From Pontibacter chinhatensis (lineage in GTDB: Bacteria; Bacteroidota; Bacteroidia; Cytophagales; Hymenobacteraceae): DNA of 64,000 nucleotides. Below, in pieces: positions 7,880-16,678 of the stretch. The position numbers and the translations under genes were made by a program. Where the stretch lies: contig NZ_FOOT01000003.1 of assembly GCF_900113285.1 (NCBI RefSeq), positions 574,344 through 638,343 of the forward strand, in the 5' to 3' direction. The notes under the pieces were generated by a model, which was not told the DNA's origin, searched no databases, and saw only the letters and a list, made by a program, of their open reading frames with translations. Position 1 is the first letter of the stretch. Each line of letters opens with the position of its first letter.

Positions 7880-10800
7880 TTAGAAAAAGAAGCCGAACTT
7901 TAGCATCCACAGGTCATCGTCGTCATCGTCCCCGACGGAGTAGGTGAGCGATAGCACGGTGCGGTTTAGCAGGTCCATCCACACGCCGCCGCCGTAGCCC
8001 ATGTGCAGCTCCCGCAGGAAGCCACTTTCCTGGTCGCCATCGTAGTATACCCTGCCGGCATCTATGTGTGCCAGCAGGCCCAGTTTGGCCGGGGTTAAGT
8101 ATAAGTTATAGTCGAGCAGGTGCAGGCGCCCCTCGCCGTTCATAAACAGGCTGCTGCGTCCGGCGTAGCGCGTGCGGCGGTAGCCGCGTAAGTTCTCGGT
8201 GCCGCCAAGGGTGTTGGCCTGGTAAAAGCGGAAGTCGCCGATGTTATGCGCTGCCCCAATCCGCCCCGACCACGTGAGCTTGAAGGGGAAGTTAGGGGTG
8301 AGGTAGAAGCGGAACTCGGTGCTCAGGTTGGTAAAATCGAGCTTTTCGGCACCCAGCTGCTTGTTGTAGTGGATGGAGTTGTACCAGCGCATGCCGATGC
8401 GGGGGTTAGCCGCAGTGCTGCCGCTGCCGAGCACCTCCAGGTTAAAGAAAGCTTTGGCGCCCAGGTAGTGTTGCACCTCAAACCTGCCCTTCTCTATGTT
8501 GTAAGTACCCTCTTCCAGTTGCCCGGAGAATGCCTGGTCTATCAGAAAGCTCTCGCCATCGGGGTCGTCAATCCTGAATCTGTCGTAGGTCGGGCCGATA
8601 CCCACTTTTATAAAAGCAAACGGCTCCCGGTAAAACAGCGCGCTCAGCGATTGGCGCTCGTAGCGGACACGGTAGTAGCTGTTGTCCACATCAGGGGCCT
8701 TGCGGGTGTCGTTGCCCAGGCCGTAGAAATTGCGCTGGAACTGCGGGCCCTGCATATGCGCGTCCAGGCCCAGGTGCCAGTGGCCCACCACCTGCCGCAC
8801 ATCGCCCGTGTACCGTAGGTTGTAAGAGCTGGTGCGGAAAGCATAGTTGGCCTCCAGCAGGTGCTCCGCGGCATAGGGGCTTTTGCGGAACCGCTGCGTG
8901 CGCCAAAGCATACCGGCACCCAGGAACACGCCATCCTCAATGTTATACTCTGCCGAGAGGCGCGGCCCCAGGTAAGGCAGCTTGTAGTTGTCGCGGTCGT
9001 AGAGGTTTATCTCTGAGTCAGGGCTGGTTTTGTCTCTGGTTTCGCTGCCGAAGGAAAACTGATTGCCCTCTTCGGTATCGTATACCACCGTATGCTTTCT
9101 CAGGCCGCTCACGCGGGAGCTGTCTGTGATGATGTCCTCATCATTGCCCCCGATGATGCGCACAAGTATACTTTTGTTCACGTCCCCGGAAAGTATAAAC
9201 TCGTCCCTGCCGCCCAAGCCGTAGATGCGTACTTCTTTGGTTTCGCTGGTCAGGAAGGTGCGGTTAAAAATCTCGGTGCGCAGTTCCCCTTCTTTGGAGG
9301 TCTTGTAGCCTATCACCTGTAGCTCCTCATCGTTGAGGCGGTTGATGAGGAAGCGCTCGTGCTTGTTGCTGCCCATGATGTCCACGTATTGCGCCAGGAA
9401 GTCGTAGTACTCGGCGGCGACCTCCGGCAGCTTCTCGCGCCTTGCCTTCAGCTTGGCCGTTATCTCGGCGGCGGATAACTCACGGATGGGCTCGGGCCAC
9501 TCCTGCACCGCCCGCTCTATAACCTCGTCGGTCATGCGCTGGCGGATGTCCTCGGCTATCTGCAGCCACTCCTGGCGGGTAACTTTAGAAGTGAGCGTAC
9601 GGTCCAGGGTAATGCCGCTCAGGTTCAGGCCCACCACATCCTCAAAGTCGTAGCCGAAGTTCTGGATGTTGCGGATGCCCCACTTGCGCGTCACCAGCCA
9701 CGGCAGCACGCCATCGGCCTTGAAAAAGGCCTGGTCGCGGTCCTCGGGCACGGGGGTATACAGGTTGCCCTTATCCGGTTTGTCCTCCTCCACCCAGCGC
9801 CACTGCCCCTCGTGCCGGTCCCAGTCACCGATGAGCATGTCGAAGAGGCGTGCCCGCACGTAGGCGCGCTGGTCTACCTCGTGGTCGTTATCCTCCATCA
9901 GCTCGTCCAGCACCTTGTCGGTGCCCACCAGGTTTTTGGCGTAACCCAGGCTGGCTGTGTTCTCGTGGTTCTCGTCGGCGTCTTCCTCCAGGAAGGCCAG
10001 GGTGTTGCTAAACTCGTCGCGGTACTGCCGCAGCAGCGGTGTGTCGGGGATATAGATTAGCTCAGGGTTGGTGTGGTATATACCGGCGGCATCGGCCAGG
10101 GGCGGAATGATGAGGGCACCGTAGGGGTGCTGCGCCGATATCTGGTCCTGCAGCAGGGTGCGGGCGGCGGTCTCGCGCAAGTATGGCGGCAGCGACATGG
10201 TCGGGTCTTTGTCCACGGTACGCAGGCTATACTCGGTGGCCTCCGGGGTGCGTACTTTCAGAACAGCGGTTTGCTTGCCACCACCCTTCTGATACGGTGT
10301 CAGGCCTCCCCGTGCGGTGTTCATATCCAGGAGCGGCACCTCAACGGGGGTTGCCCACTCGCGGCGGTAGTGCTCTCCCAGGAGCTTTGTGTGCAAGCCA
10401 TTGGCCTGATAACCTGAGTTAGCGGCTACCACAATGGTGCTGTCGGTGTAGTTGGTGTTATCCTGCGGGCGCGGGCGCTGCTGGCGTGGCTTTTTAGAGT
10501 AGAGCAGGGTGCGGAAAGTCACCTTTCCTGTTTCTCCTTTTCCTTCGGGCGCCCAGAATTCGGCCCATACTTCGCCGTTTTGGTGGTAGGTTGTCTTTAC
10601 AAAGCCTTTTATCTTATGGGCGTACTCTGCTACTCCGGGCTTCACATAGTCGGTTTTACAGCCTGAGCCGCTGACGATGTGCGCCAGGTTGTTATACTTA
10701 AAATACTGCAGGGAGTGCTCGTGCCCGGCCGCATAAATGATGTTGTCATACTTGTTAAAGATATCGAGCAGGCCCTGGATATAAGCCTGGTAGCGCGGGT

Positions 10801-11698
10801 GCGGAATATCCTGCAGAATGCCGCCATACTTACGGGCAAAGGGGTAAATGGAGCCTATGATTGGCAGCGGCAGGTATACCCAGTCGCGGAGCATGCTGAT
10901 GGGGAAAATGTGATCGCGCAGAGTGAAAAAGCCGCCGTGCTCGCCGCGCGTCATCAGGGGGTGGTGGGCCACGATCAGGATGTCGCTGCCGCTGTTCTTT
11001 TCGATGATGTCCTCCAGCTTTACCAGCATCTCGCCCTCGGTGGCGCTGCTGCAGTTGCTGTTATCACCGTAGGGCCGGTCGAAGGGGTGCAGCCACCACT
11101 CCGAGTCCAGCGCGATCATCACCAGGTCGTCGCTCAGCTTCACCTCGTAAGGACCAGGGCAGCCGTTGCCGGGCACATAGAAGTCGCCGCCCACCACAAT
11201 GTTCTCCTCTGTCAGGTACTCGTTTACGAAGCGCTGCTCCCGCATCACGTACTCCAATCCGCCCCGGCCGCTGTGGTTCCAGTCGTGGTTGCCGGGTATC
11301 ATGTACTTCTCGCCGGGGTAGCCTTTGAGGATGTCGAGCTGATCTTTCAGGCGCCTTTCGGATACTTCCCTATCGAACCTTCCCTCTGGCGGCAGGCCGT
11401 TTGTGTACACGTTATCCCCCAGGAAAATGGTGGCGCTGTTCTCCCCGGTCTCCATCATCATCTTGCGCATCAGCAGCAGCGAGGGCTCCCCGTTAGGGTC
11501 TGGGGCCCCTACATCACCAATCAGGAAAACGGTGTAGAGAACGTCGTTGTCAGGCGCCGGAGCCTCCTGCTCCCAGGTAAGGGCGGTACTGTTGTAAAAG
11601 GGTTCGGATGAGACACAGGCTGATAACAGCAGGCTCAGCAGCACACACCACCCGTGGCGCACCAGCAGCCGATGTGTTTGCTGTAATGGTTTGATCAT
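7880..11698 (-). CDS. Lipoprotein metallophosphoesterase fused to a kinase-like segment and an Omp85-type barrel
   Basis: A 1272-aa protein. Residues 1-30 form a lipoprotein signal peptide with lipobox LLSAC. Residues about 50-400 are a calcineurin-like phosphoesterase: FLIGDVGAPD, LGDNVY, PGNHDW, VAHHPL and AGHEHS supply the usual metal ligands. The middle (about 450-700) contains an alternating strand with Lys (TAVLKVRTPE), then FDMLIGDWDRHEGQW (about 620-634) and VPEDRDQAFF (about 652), which recalls the catalytic NxDRHxxN and metal-binding Asp of HipA/FAM20/CotH-type kinases; that reading is my inference. The C-terminal ~400 residues are barrel strands with GGTENLRGYRRTRYAG, a hallmark of the Omp85/surface-antigen barrel, and end in FGFFF. 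A run of six Asp lies near the C terminus. Similar phosphoesterase-barrel fusions exist in Bacteroidota. Confidence 0.8.
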   Translation of the reverse strand: MIKPLQQTHRLLVRHGWCVLLSLLLSACVSSEPFYNSTALTWEQEAPAPDNDVLYTVFLIGDVGAPDPNGEPSLLLMRKMMMETGENSATIFLGDNVYTNGLPPEGRFDREVSERRLKDQLDILKGYPGEKYMIPGNHDWNHSGRGGLEYVMREQRFVNEYLTEENIVVGGDFYVPGNGCPGPYEVKLSDDLVMIALDSEWWLHPFDRPYGDNSNCSSATEGEMLVKLEDIIEKNSGSDILIVAHHPLMTRGEHGGFFTLRDHIFPISMLRDWVYLPLPIIGSIYPFARKYGGILQDIPHPRYQAYIQGLLDIFNKYDNIIYAAGHEHSLQYFKYNNLAHIVSGSGCKTDYVKPGVAEYAHKIKGFVKTTYHQNGEVWAEFWAPEGKGETGKVTFRTLLYSKKPRQQRPRPQDNTNYTDSTIVVAANSGYQANGLHTKLLGEHYRREWATPVEVPLLDMNTARGGLTPYQKGGGKQTAVLKVRTPEATEYSLRTVDKDPTMSLPPYLRETAARTLLQDQISAQHPYGALIIPPLADAAGIYHTNPELIYIPDTPLLRQYRDEFSNTLAFLEEDADENHENTASLGYAKNLVGTDKVLDELMEDNDHEVDQRAYVRARLFDMLIGDWDRHEGQWRWVEEDKPDKGNLYTPVPEDRDQAFFKADGVLPWLVTRKWGIRNIQNFGYDFEDVVGLNLSGITLDRTLTSKVTRQEWLQIAEDIRQRMTDEVIERAVQEWPEPIRELSAAEITAKLKARREKLPEVAAEYYDFLAQYVDIMGSNKHERFLINRLNDEELQVIGYKTSKEGELRTEIFNRTFLTSETKEVRIYGLGGRDEFILSGDVNKSILVRIIGGNDEDIITDSSRVSGLRKHTVVYDTEEGNQFSFGSETRDKTSPDSEINLYDRDNYKLPYLGPRLSAEYNIEDGVFLGAGMLWRTQRFRKSPYAAEHLLEANYAFRTSSYNLRYTGDVRQVVGHWHLGLDAHMQGPQFQRNFYGLGNDTRKAPDVDNSYYRVRYERQSLSALFYREPFAFIKVGIGPTYDRFRIDDPDGESFLIDQAFSGQLEEGTYNIEKGRFEVQHYLGAKAFFNLEVLGSGSTAANPRIGMRWYNSIHYNKQLGAEKLDFTNLSTEFRFYLTPNFPFKLTWSGRIGAAHNIGDFRFYQANTLGGTENLRGYRRTRYAGRSSLFMNGEGRLHLLDYNLYLTPAKLGLLAHIDAGRVYYDGDQESGFLRELHMGYGGGVWMDLLNRTVLSLTYSVGDDDDDDLWMLKFGFFF

Positions 11699-12064
11699 AG
11701 TTTCGTTCTGGCTTTCTATACCTGCCGGTGAGGCACATACTTCAGGTTACCGGCTACTACCTCTAAAGTAGAAGTATACGCAGGTTGGGCTAAGGCATGC
11801 GCAGGAGACGCAATATGCCTGCAGCCTCTCCTGCGCCAAGCTTTTACCACAGGGGCGGCATAGCTGAGATTGATAAACGAGACGACTTTGCTTTTAGTTG
11901 TTGCCTTACCGTATGCCGCCAAACAGCCCGCCTATGTGTGGCCTTTACTAACAAAAAGCAGATTTTACCGTAACCGCAAATTACGTAGTGCCACACACAA
12001 AGCACCCTACGCCGGGATACCCTACACTGCCAGCAGCGCACCCGGCGTCGCTACAAAACCGATT
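11699..12064. other. Divergent intergenic region
   Basis: About 366 bases separate the divergent phosphoesterase-barrel gene and the HD gene. It holds one AAGTATA motif (about 11771). I see no TAnnTTTG box in a convincing position and no structured RNA. The frame of the HD gene is open back to 11870, but that stretch is not protein-like. Confidence 0.5.
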
Positions 12065-13270
12065 ATGGAAGACCAAACGATAGTAAAGCAAGCCGGCGAA
12101 TATGTGTTCAGGCTTTTCAAGGACAGGCTCTCTAAAAAGCTTGTTTACCATAACTACAAACATACCTTCGAGACAGTGGCCGAGGCGCAGGAGCTTGGCC
12201 AGCGCAGCAAGCTTACCGAGGACCAGCTGCAGGACCTGGCGCTGGCGGCCTGGTTCCACGACACAGGCTATGTGAACACCTACGACGGGCACGAGGAGGA
12301 AAGTATACGTATCGCCACGGAGTGGCTGCAGGAGAAGGGCTATCCTCAGGAGCGCATCGACCTGATTGCGGGCATCATCATGGCGACCAGGCACGACCTG
12401 GAGCCTGAGACGCTGCTGCAGGAGCTGCTGGTAGATGCAGACATGTCGAACATCGGGAAAGAAACCTTTTTTGCCACTGCCGAGCTTCTGCGCGTGGAGT
12501 GGGAGATCTTCCGCGATAAGTTCTTTTCCGATAGCGAGTGGGAGCAGTTTCAGATGGATTTCCTGCTGTCCACCACCTTCCATACCAACCAGGCGCAGCG
12601 GAAATTTGCCTCGCAGCTGGGGCTAAACATACAGGAGCAGCGCAGCCGCCTGAGCCAGCAACTCGAAAAGAAGAAGGAGGCCGAGAAGAAAAGCCGTAAA
12701 ACGCTGGCCCAGCCCAAGCGGGGCATCGAAACGATGTTCCGGAATACTTACCGCACCCACCTTAACCTGAGCGCCATTGCGGATAACAAGGCCAACATGA
12801 TGATCAGCCTCAATGCCATCATCATCTCGGTGATCATCACCTACCTCAGTGCCAAAACCTCTACCGTTGGCACCGACTATGCCACGCATCGCACCTTCAT
12901 CATCCCGATAAGCATCCTGCTGCTCACCACACTGGGCTCAGTGGTGTTTGCCATTATATCGGCGCAGCCAGAGGTCACCAGCTTCAGGATGAAGAAAAAG
13001 AAGGACCAGCGCCAGGATACCCGCAAGGTGAGCCTGCTGTTTTTCGGTAACTTCACCAAGCTGCCCCTCGAGGATTTTCAGGCGGGCATGAACGATATCA
13101 TGCGCGACAAGAAATCGCTTTACAACAACATGATAACCGATATCTATTACCTGGGCGAGGTGCTGAACCGAAAGTATAAGATCCTGCGCATCTCCTATAC
13201 CATCTTTATGATAGGGCTGGTGCTTACAGTGGCAGGCTTTGTTTACGCTGTGGTTTCCTCAGCTTCTTGA
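12065..13270 (+). CDS. HD-domain phosphohydrolase fused to a Pycsar-effector-like transmembrane domain
   Basis: A 401-aa two-part protein. Residues 1-200 form an HD phosphohydrolase: His in YHNYKHTFE (29-33), the HD pair in AAWFHDTGYV (65-66), ATRHDLEPE and LLVDADMSNIG. A charged coiled-coil linker (about 195-225, KKKEAEKKSRK) leads to a domain starting FRNTYRTHLNLSAIADNKAN, with membrane helices near 244-260, 278-300 and 376-399. This C-terminal part matches my memory of the PycTM/DUF5706 family, the membrane effector of Pycsar cCMP/cUMP anti-phage signalling. No nucleotide cyclase is adjacent. The family recurs as a stand-alone gene in Bacteroidota, so a housekeeping signalling role is also possible. 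The ATG at 12065 is chosen because the upstream extension is low-complexity and unconserved in type. Confidence 0.8.
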   Translation: MEDQTIVKQAGEYVFRLFKDRLSKKLVYHNYKHTFETVAEAQELGQRSKLTEDQLQDLALAAWFHDTGYVNTYDGHEEESIRIATEWLQEKGYPQERIDLIAGIIMATRHDLEPETLLQELLVDADMSNIGKETFFATAELLRVEWEIFRDKFFSDSEWEQFQMDFLLSTTFHTNQAQRKFASQLGLNIQEQRSRLSQQLEKKKEAEKKSRKTLAQPKRGIETMFRNTYRTHLNLSAIADNKANMMISLNAIIISVIITYLSAKTSTVGTDYATHRTFIIPISILLLTTLGSVVFAIISAQPEVTSFRMKKKKDQRQDTRKVSLLFFGNFTKLPLEDFQAGMNDIMRDKKSLYNNMITDIYYLGEVLNRKYKILRISYTIFMIGLVLTVAGFVYAVVSSAS

Positions 13271-13280
13271 TGAGGCAGGC

Positions 13281-13311
13281 TTGTTTTGTGGAAGAGAATC
13301 CTGTAAATTTG
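13281..13311 (+). promoter_or_regulatory. Promoter of tRNA-Arg
   Basis: TTG at 13281-13283, a 20-base spacer, and TAAATTTG at 13304-13311 fit the Bacteroidota primary-sigma promoter (TTG / TAnnTTTG). Initiation about 7 bases later would fall some 15 bases before the tRNA. Confidence 0.65.
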
Positions 13312-13332
13312 CATGCCAAAGTATAAATAAAC

Positions 13333-13404
13333 GGCCACGTAGTTCAATGGATAGAATAGGAGTTTCCTAAACTCTAGATCCAGGTTCGATTCCTGGCGCG
13401 GCCA
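13333..13404 (+). tRNA. tRNA-Arg (anticodon CCT)
   Basis: A 72-base cloverleaf can be folded: acceptor GGCCACG with CGCGGCC (one A-C mismatch), D arm GTTC...GAAT, anticodon loop TTCCTAA giving CCT (reads AGG), and T arm CCAGG-TTCGATT-CCTGG. The 3' CCA is not encoded. The gene follows the HD protein and has its own promoter at 13281. Confidence 0.93.
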
Positions 13405-13481
13405 CAAAAGTCAGTTTAATGCTTCCGGCACAGATTTTCGAGATGGGCTCATTTCCCCAGGAAGGTTGAAGAGCTGCCAAA

Positions 13482-13536
13482 GTATAAACAGCAAGCGCCT
13501 GCATACATGAAGTATGCAGGCGCTTGCTGTTTATAC
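13482..13536. terminator. Long hairpin terminator between tRNA-Arg and the phosphoesterase gene
   Basis: Perfect 25-bp arms (13482-13506 and 13512-13536) starting GTATAAACAGC and ending GCTGTTTATAC, with a 5-base loop. An AAGTATA motif overlaps the left arm and a TATACTT follows at 13540. It can terminate both the tRNA side and the minus-strand operon ending at 13558. Confidence 0.75.
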
Positions 13537-13557
13537 GTTATACTTGGGTAGCCCTGT

Positions 13558-15075
13558 TCATTGAAGGCTCAACTCGCTAAGGTTGCTGGTAACCTTAAAA
13601 ACCTGCCCGAACCTGTCGGTAGCCTGCACGCTAATGGCCTTGGCCGTGGCAGAAGGCTGCGCCAGAAAGAGGTGGTCCGTCAGGTGTGGCTCTACCCACT
13701 TGTGTTTGGATGGTTTGGAGGCTCCCAGGTGCAGCTCGACTGAAAGCGGGTCCAGCGCCGTGATGCGCTCCATCTCACCCATCGGCTTGCCGTCCTCCAG
13801 CCACTCTACCTTCCAGGAGGGGTCCCAGTTCCAGATGTTGGCGGCGAGGTGCTGCGGCCTCTCTTCCAAAGCGCCGACAGGATATACGCGCAGCTGATGC
13901 TCTTTCGGCAGCCCTGTGGGTTTGTAGTACCACTTCAGTTCCGAGCCTTCTACCTCATACACGCCGTAGCCGCTTGGCGTGCCATCGTAGCAAATGGGTC
14001 CCGTCCACCAGGCGCCGCACACCGTGCCGTGCACGTGCTCGATGATGTTATCGCCCTCAAATACCTTCTCGTTAAAGTGCGTGTGCCCCGACATGATGTG
14101 CGCTTTGAAGGGGGCCAGCAGGCGGTACAATTCCTTCCGGTTCGACACCACGCCTCCCAGCGAAGGTTCTTTTTCCTTGTTACGGGCATGCTGGTTGGTA
14201 TAAGCCGGGATGTGCAGGCTTACCACCACCGTGGAGCCGGGCTTCACCGTAGCCAAATCCTGCTCCAGCCATGCCAGTTGGCGCTCCGTCAGGTAACCGA
14301 TATACTTTTTGGCCGTGCCGATAAAGAACACATCGTCCAGCACCACATAGTGTACCTCGCCGCGGTTAAAAGAGTAATAGGTAGGCCCAAAAAGTTCCTT
14401 AAACTTTTCCGTGGAGCCTTCGTCGGTACGGGCCTCCAGGTTCATGTCGTGGTTGCCGATTACCTGGAAAAACGGAATACCGGAAATGCCAATGGCCTGC
14501 TGGTAGTCCTCGAAGAGCTCAAACTTATCCCACACCAGGTCGCCGCAGCCAATGCCATGGAACAGGGTGCCACTCGGGTAGCTGGCCACCAGTTGCTTCA
14601 GGTCCGGGGCAGACTTGGTCTTTAGCTCCTCCGCGTCCTCCTTGGAGATGATCTGCGGGTCGGCCCATACAACGAAGTTATGCTTGGTATCGTCCTGCGT
14701 AAGCTTTTGCAGCTCAAAATCAGCCTTGAAGCGGCCGCGGCTGGCCGCGATGCGCTTGTAGAAACGGGTAATGCCGTTTTGGTTCGAGAACTCGTAACCG
14801 CGCGGGGTAGAAAGGTACACAAAATCAGCGGTGGCGTTGCTTTGCAGTTCATACTTGCCACTGGCATCGGTCAGCACCACGTTATACCCATCGGTTACAG
14901 CCACGCCTGCTACGCCCTTGCCACCGCTTTGCACTCTGCCAGATAGGGTTATAGGAGAAAAGTCCTGGCCATGGGCAGGCTGCTTTGGAGCGGCCTGCAG
15001 CGCGCTCGGAGTTAAGGTAAGGCCAAGACCGGCCAGGCCCAGCGACTTCAGAAAGGATCTTCTTTTTTGGAACAT
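13558..15075 (-). CDS. Calcineurin-like phosphoesterase with N- and C-terminal accessory domains, Tat-exported
   Basis: A 505-aa enzyme of the metallophosphoesterase superfamily. Residues 1-28 carry a twin-arginine signal (KRRSFLKSLGLAG) ending ALQAAP. An Ig-like N-terminal domain (about 40-120, ITLSGRV...TDASGKYEL) precedes the catalytic domain, whose motifs are FVVWADPQI, GIGCGDLVWD, VIGNHDMN (about 207), VVSLHIPAY and IMSGHTHF. The last ~130 residues form a beta-rich C-terminal domain. It is the third gene of a minus-strand SusC-SusD-phosphoesterase operon (91-base gap to susD), so it likely acts in the periplasm on a phosphorylated substrate imported by that pair; the substrate is unknown. 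Confidence 0.88.
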   Translation of the reverse strand: MFQKRRSFLKSLGLAGLGLTLTPSALQAAPKQPAHGQDFSPITLSGRVQSGGKGVAGVAVTDGYNVVLTDASGKYELQSNATADFVYLSTPRGYEFSNQNGITRFYKRIAASRGRFKADFELQKLTQDDTKHNFVVWADPQIISKEDAEELKTKSAPDLKQLVASYPSGTLFHGIGCGDLVWDKFELFEDYQQAIGISGIPFFQVIGNHDMNLEARTDEGSTEKFKELFGPTYYSFNRGEVHYVVLDDVFFIGTAKKYIGYLTERQLAWLEQDLATVKPGSTVVVSLHIPAYTNQHARNKEKEPSLGGVVSNRKELYRLLAPFKAHIMSGHTHFNEKVFEGDNIIEHVHGTVCGAWWTGPICYDGTPSGYGVYEVEGSELKWYYKPTGLPKEHQLRVYPVGALEERPQHLAANIWNWDPSWKVEWLEDGKPMGEMERITALDPLSVELHLGASKPSKHKWVEPHLTDHLFLAQPSATAKAISVQATDRFGQVFKVTSNLSELSLQ

Positions 15076-15165
15076 GTGCTATATGTATTAACAGTTTGGA
15101 AAAGAGACGGGTACCTGTGGCGCCCGCCTCAATAATATGAAAAGTGTGATATATTTAGCAATGGC

Positions 15166-16608
15166 TTATTGCTGCCACCATACTTTGGTGTTGATGTCAT
15201 CGCCGCCCATGCGCTCTACGGCCAGCCTGTAGTTGTCCTTGTTCATCTGCTGCACATTAGACGGGTAACGGAAGCGGGCAGGCATTTCCTGGTTGTTCAT
15301 CATACTGGCTGTTTTAGGCAGCACGGGCAGGCCTGTGCGGCGGTGCTCAAACCACTGCTGGTAATCCGTAAAGTATAGGGCCAGGTATTTCTGCAGCATG
15401 ATGCGCTCCAGGGTGCCGTCGTAGGCCGCGGCAGGGTTCTCAAAATAATCGGCAGGCACCTCGGCGCCCCATTGCTCGATGGCAGCCTGCACGCCTTTTT
15501 CGTAGTGTGCCTGCGCATCAGCGCTGACAATGCCTTTCTGTGCCAGTTCCGCCTTGATGAACTCCACCTCGGCATAGCTCATCAGCACGGCAATCATCGG
15601 GGAGGTTACCAGTTCGATGTTAGGGCTGGATGGGGAGAAACCAAATTGCGCGTCGTTGCTGTCGTAGCCACTCGGGATGCCCTTGTAGCCCAGTTTGGTT
15701 TTGCCGTCGGTAGAGGTGGCCTCCCCAAAGAACTTAGGTCGGCGCGGGTCGTTCAGCGCGTTCAGGTTATCGATAAAGAAGGCCGAAGCGGCGCGCCCCG
15801 TTCTGAAGTCCACGGCGCGGCCCCACGGCGAAATCAGTGGTGGAATGCCGGTAATCTCAAGTATAGCCGCTTCGTCGTTTTTCGTAAACACCGGGTTTGC
15901 CTCCGGGTTGTTGATGATCTCGGCCATGCGGGCCTCCGCGTTCATCTCCGACTTATTGGAAACCCGGAGCAGCAGGCGCAGGCGCAGCGAGTTAGTAAAG
16001 CGTCTCCAGTTGGCCACATTGCTGCCATAGAGGATGTCTTTGCCGTACACCATGCCCCTGGAAGGATCATAGAGGGTGTTGGCCCGATCCAGGTCAGCCA
16101 GTATCTTCGTGTATACTTCCTGCTGGGTGTTGAAGGCAGGGTAGAAGATACCCTCCTCTCCACGAGCCGCCTCTTCCATCGGTACATCCCCGAAAGAGTC
16201 AGTCAGGAGCGAGTAAACCCAAGCATTCAGCGTTAGGGCAATCGCCTCATAGTTTGGGTCCTCTGCCGTTACGGCCGCCGCCTGCATTTCCTTGATGTTG
16301 GCGAGCCAGCGGTAATAGGTGTTCCAGGTAGAGTTGCCGGTATTTTCTCCAATGTCGTAGCGGTGCACGCCGCCAGACGGGCTTGGGAATGGCAGGGCCA
16401 CCTGCATGATATCAAACGTGAAGGCATTGCTTCGGGAGGCGTTAAAGCTGGTCACCTCGTAGATGATCGGGTTGAGCAGCGTGCCCGGGCTGATTTTCTC
16501 GATAAGGTTTGGGTTGATGTTGATCTCCTCGAAGTCGTCGGTACAGGAGAAGCTAACGCAGCTCAGGGCCACCAGAACTGCCAGAAACTTATTTATACTT
16601 CTTGTCAT
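15166..16608 (-). CDS. SusD/RagB-family substrate-binding lipoprotein
   Basis: A 480-aa outer-membrane lipoprotein that acts as the lid and binding subunit over the TonB-dependent transporter upstream. The signal peptide ends in a lipobox (VSFSC, Cys at about 22). The helical TPR-like body, the segment NTYYRWLANIKEMQAAA and the C-terminal YPSNVQQMNKDNY are typical of the SusD-like_2 branch. It begins 70 bases after the SusC stop on the same strand, so the pair is cotranscribed. Confidence 0.9.
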   Translation of the reverse strand: MTRSINKFLAVLVALSCVSFSCTDDFEEININPNLIEKISPGTLLNPIIYEVTSFNASRSNAFTFDIMQVALPFPSPSGGVHRYDIGENTGNSTWNTYYRWLANIKEMQAAAVTAEDPNYEAIALTLNAWVYSLLTDSFGDVPMEEAARGEEGIFYPAFNTQQEVYTKILADLDRANTLYDPSRGMVYGKDILYGSNVANWRRFTNSLRLRLLLRVSNKSEMNAEARMAEIINNPEANPVFTKNDEAAILEITGIPPLISPWGRAVDFRTGRAASAFFIDNLNALNDPRRPKFFGEATSTDGKTKLGYKGIPSGYDSNDAQFGFSPSSPNIELVTSPMIAVLMSYAEVEFIKAELAQKGIVSADAQAHYEKGVQAAIEQWGAEVPADYFENPAAAYDGTLERIMLQKYLALYFTDYQQWFEHRRTGLPVLPKTASMMNNQEMPARFRYPSNVQQMNKDNYRLAVERMGGDDINTKVWWQQ

Positions 16609-16678
16609 TGCGTTTATACTTTGGGAAGCCGGCCCGAGCTGCCCCAGGCCGGTCCTGGCTATCGTTTAGTAGATTGAG

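Noticed and set aside
12065..13270. Complete Pycsar system
   Set aside because: No uridylate or cytidylate cyclase lies within several genes on either side.
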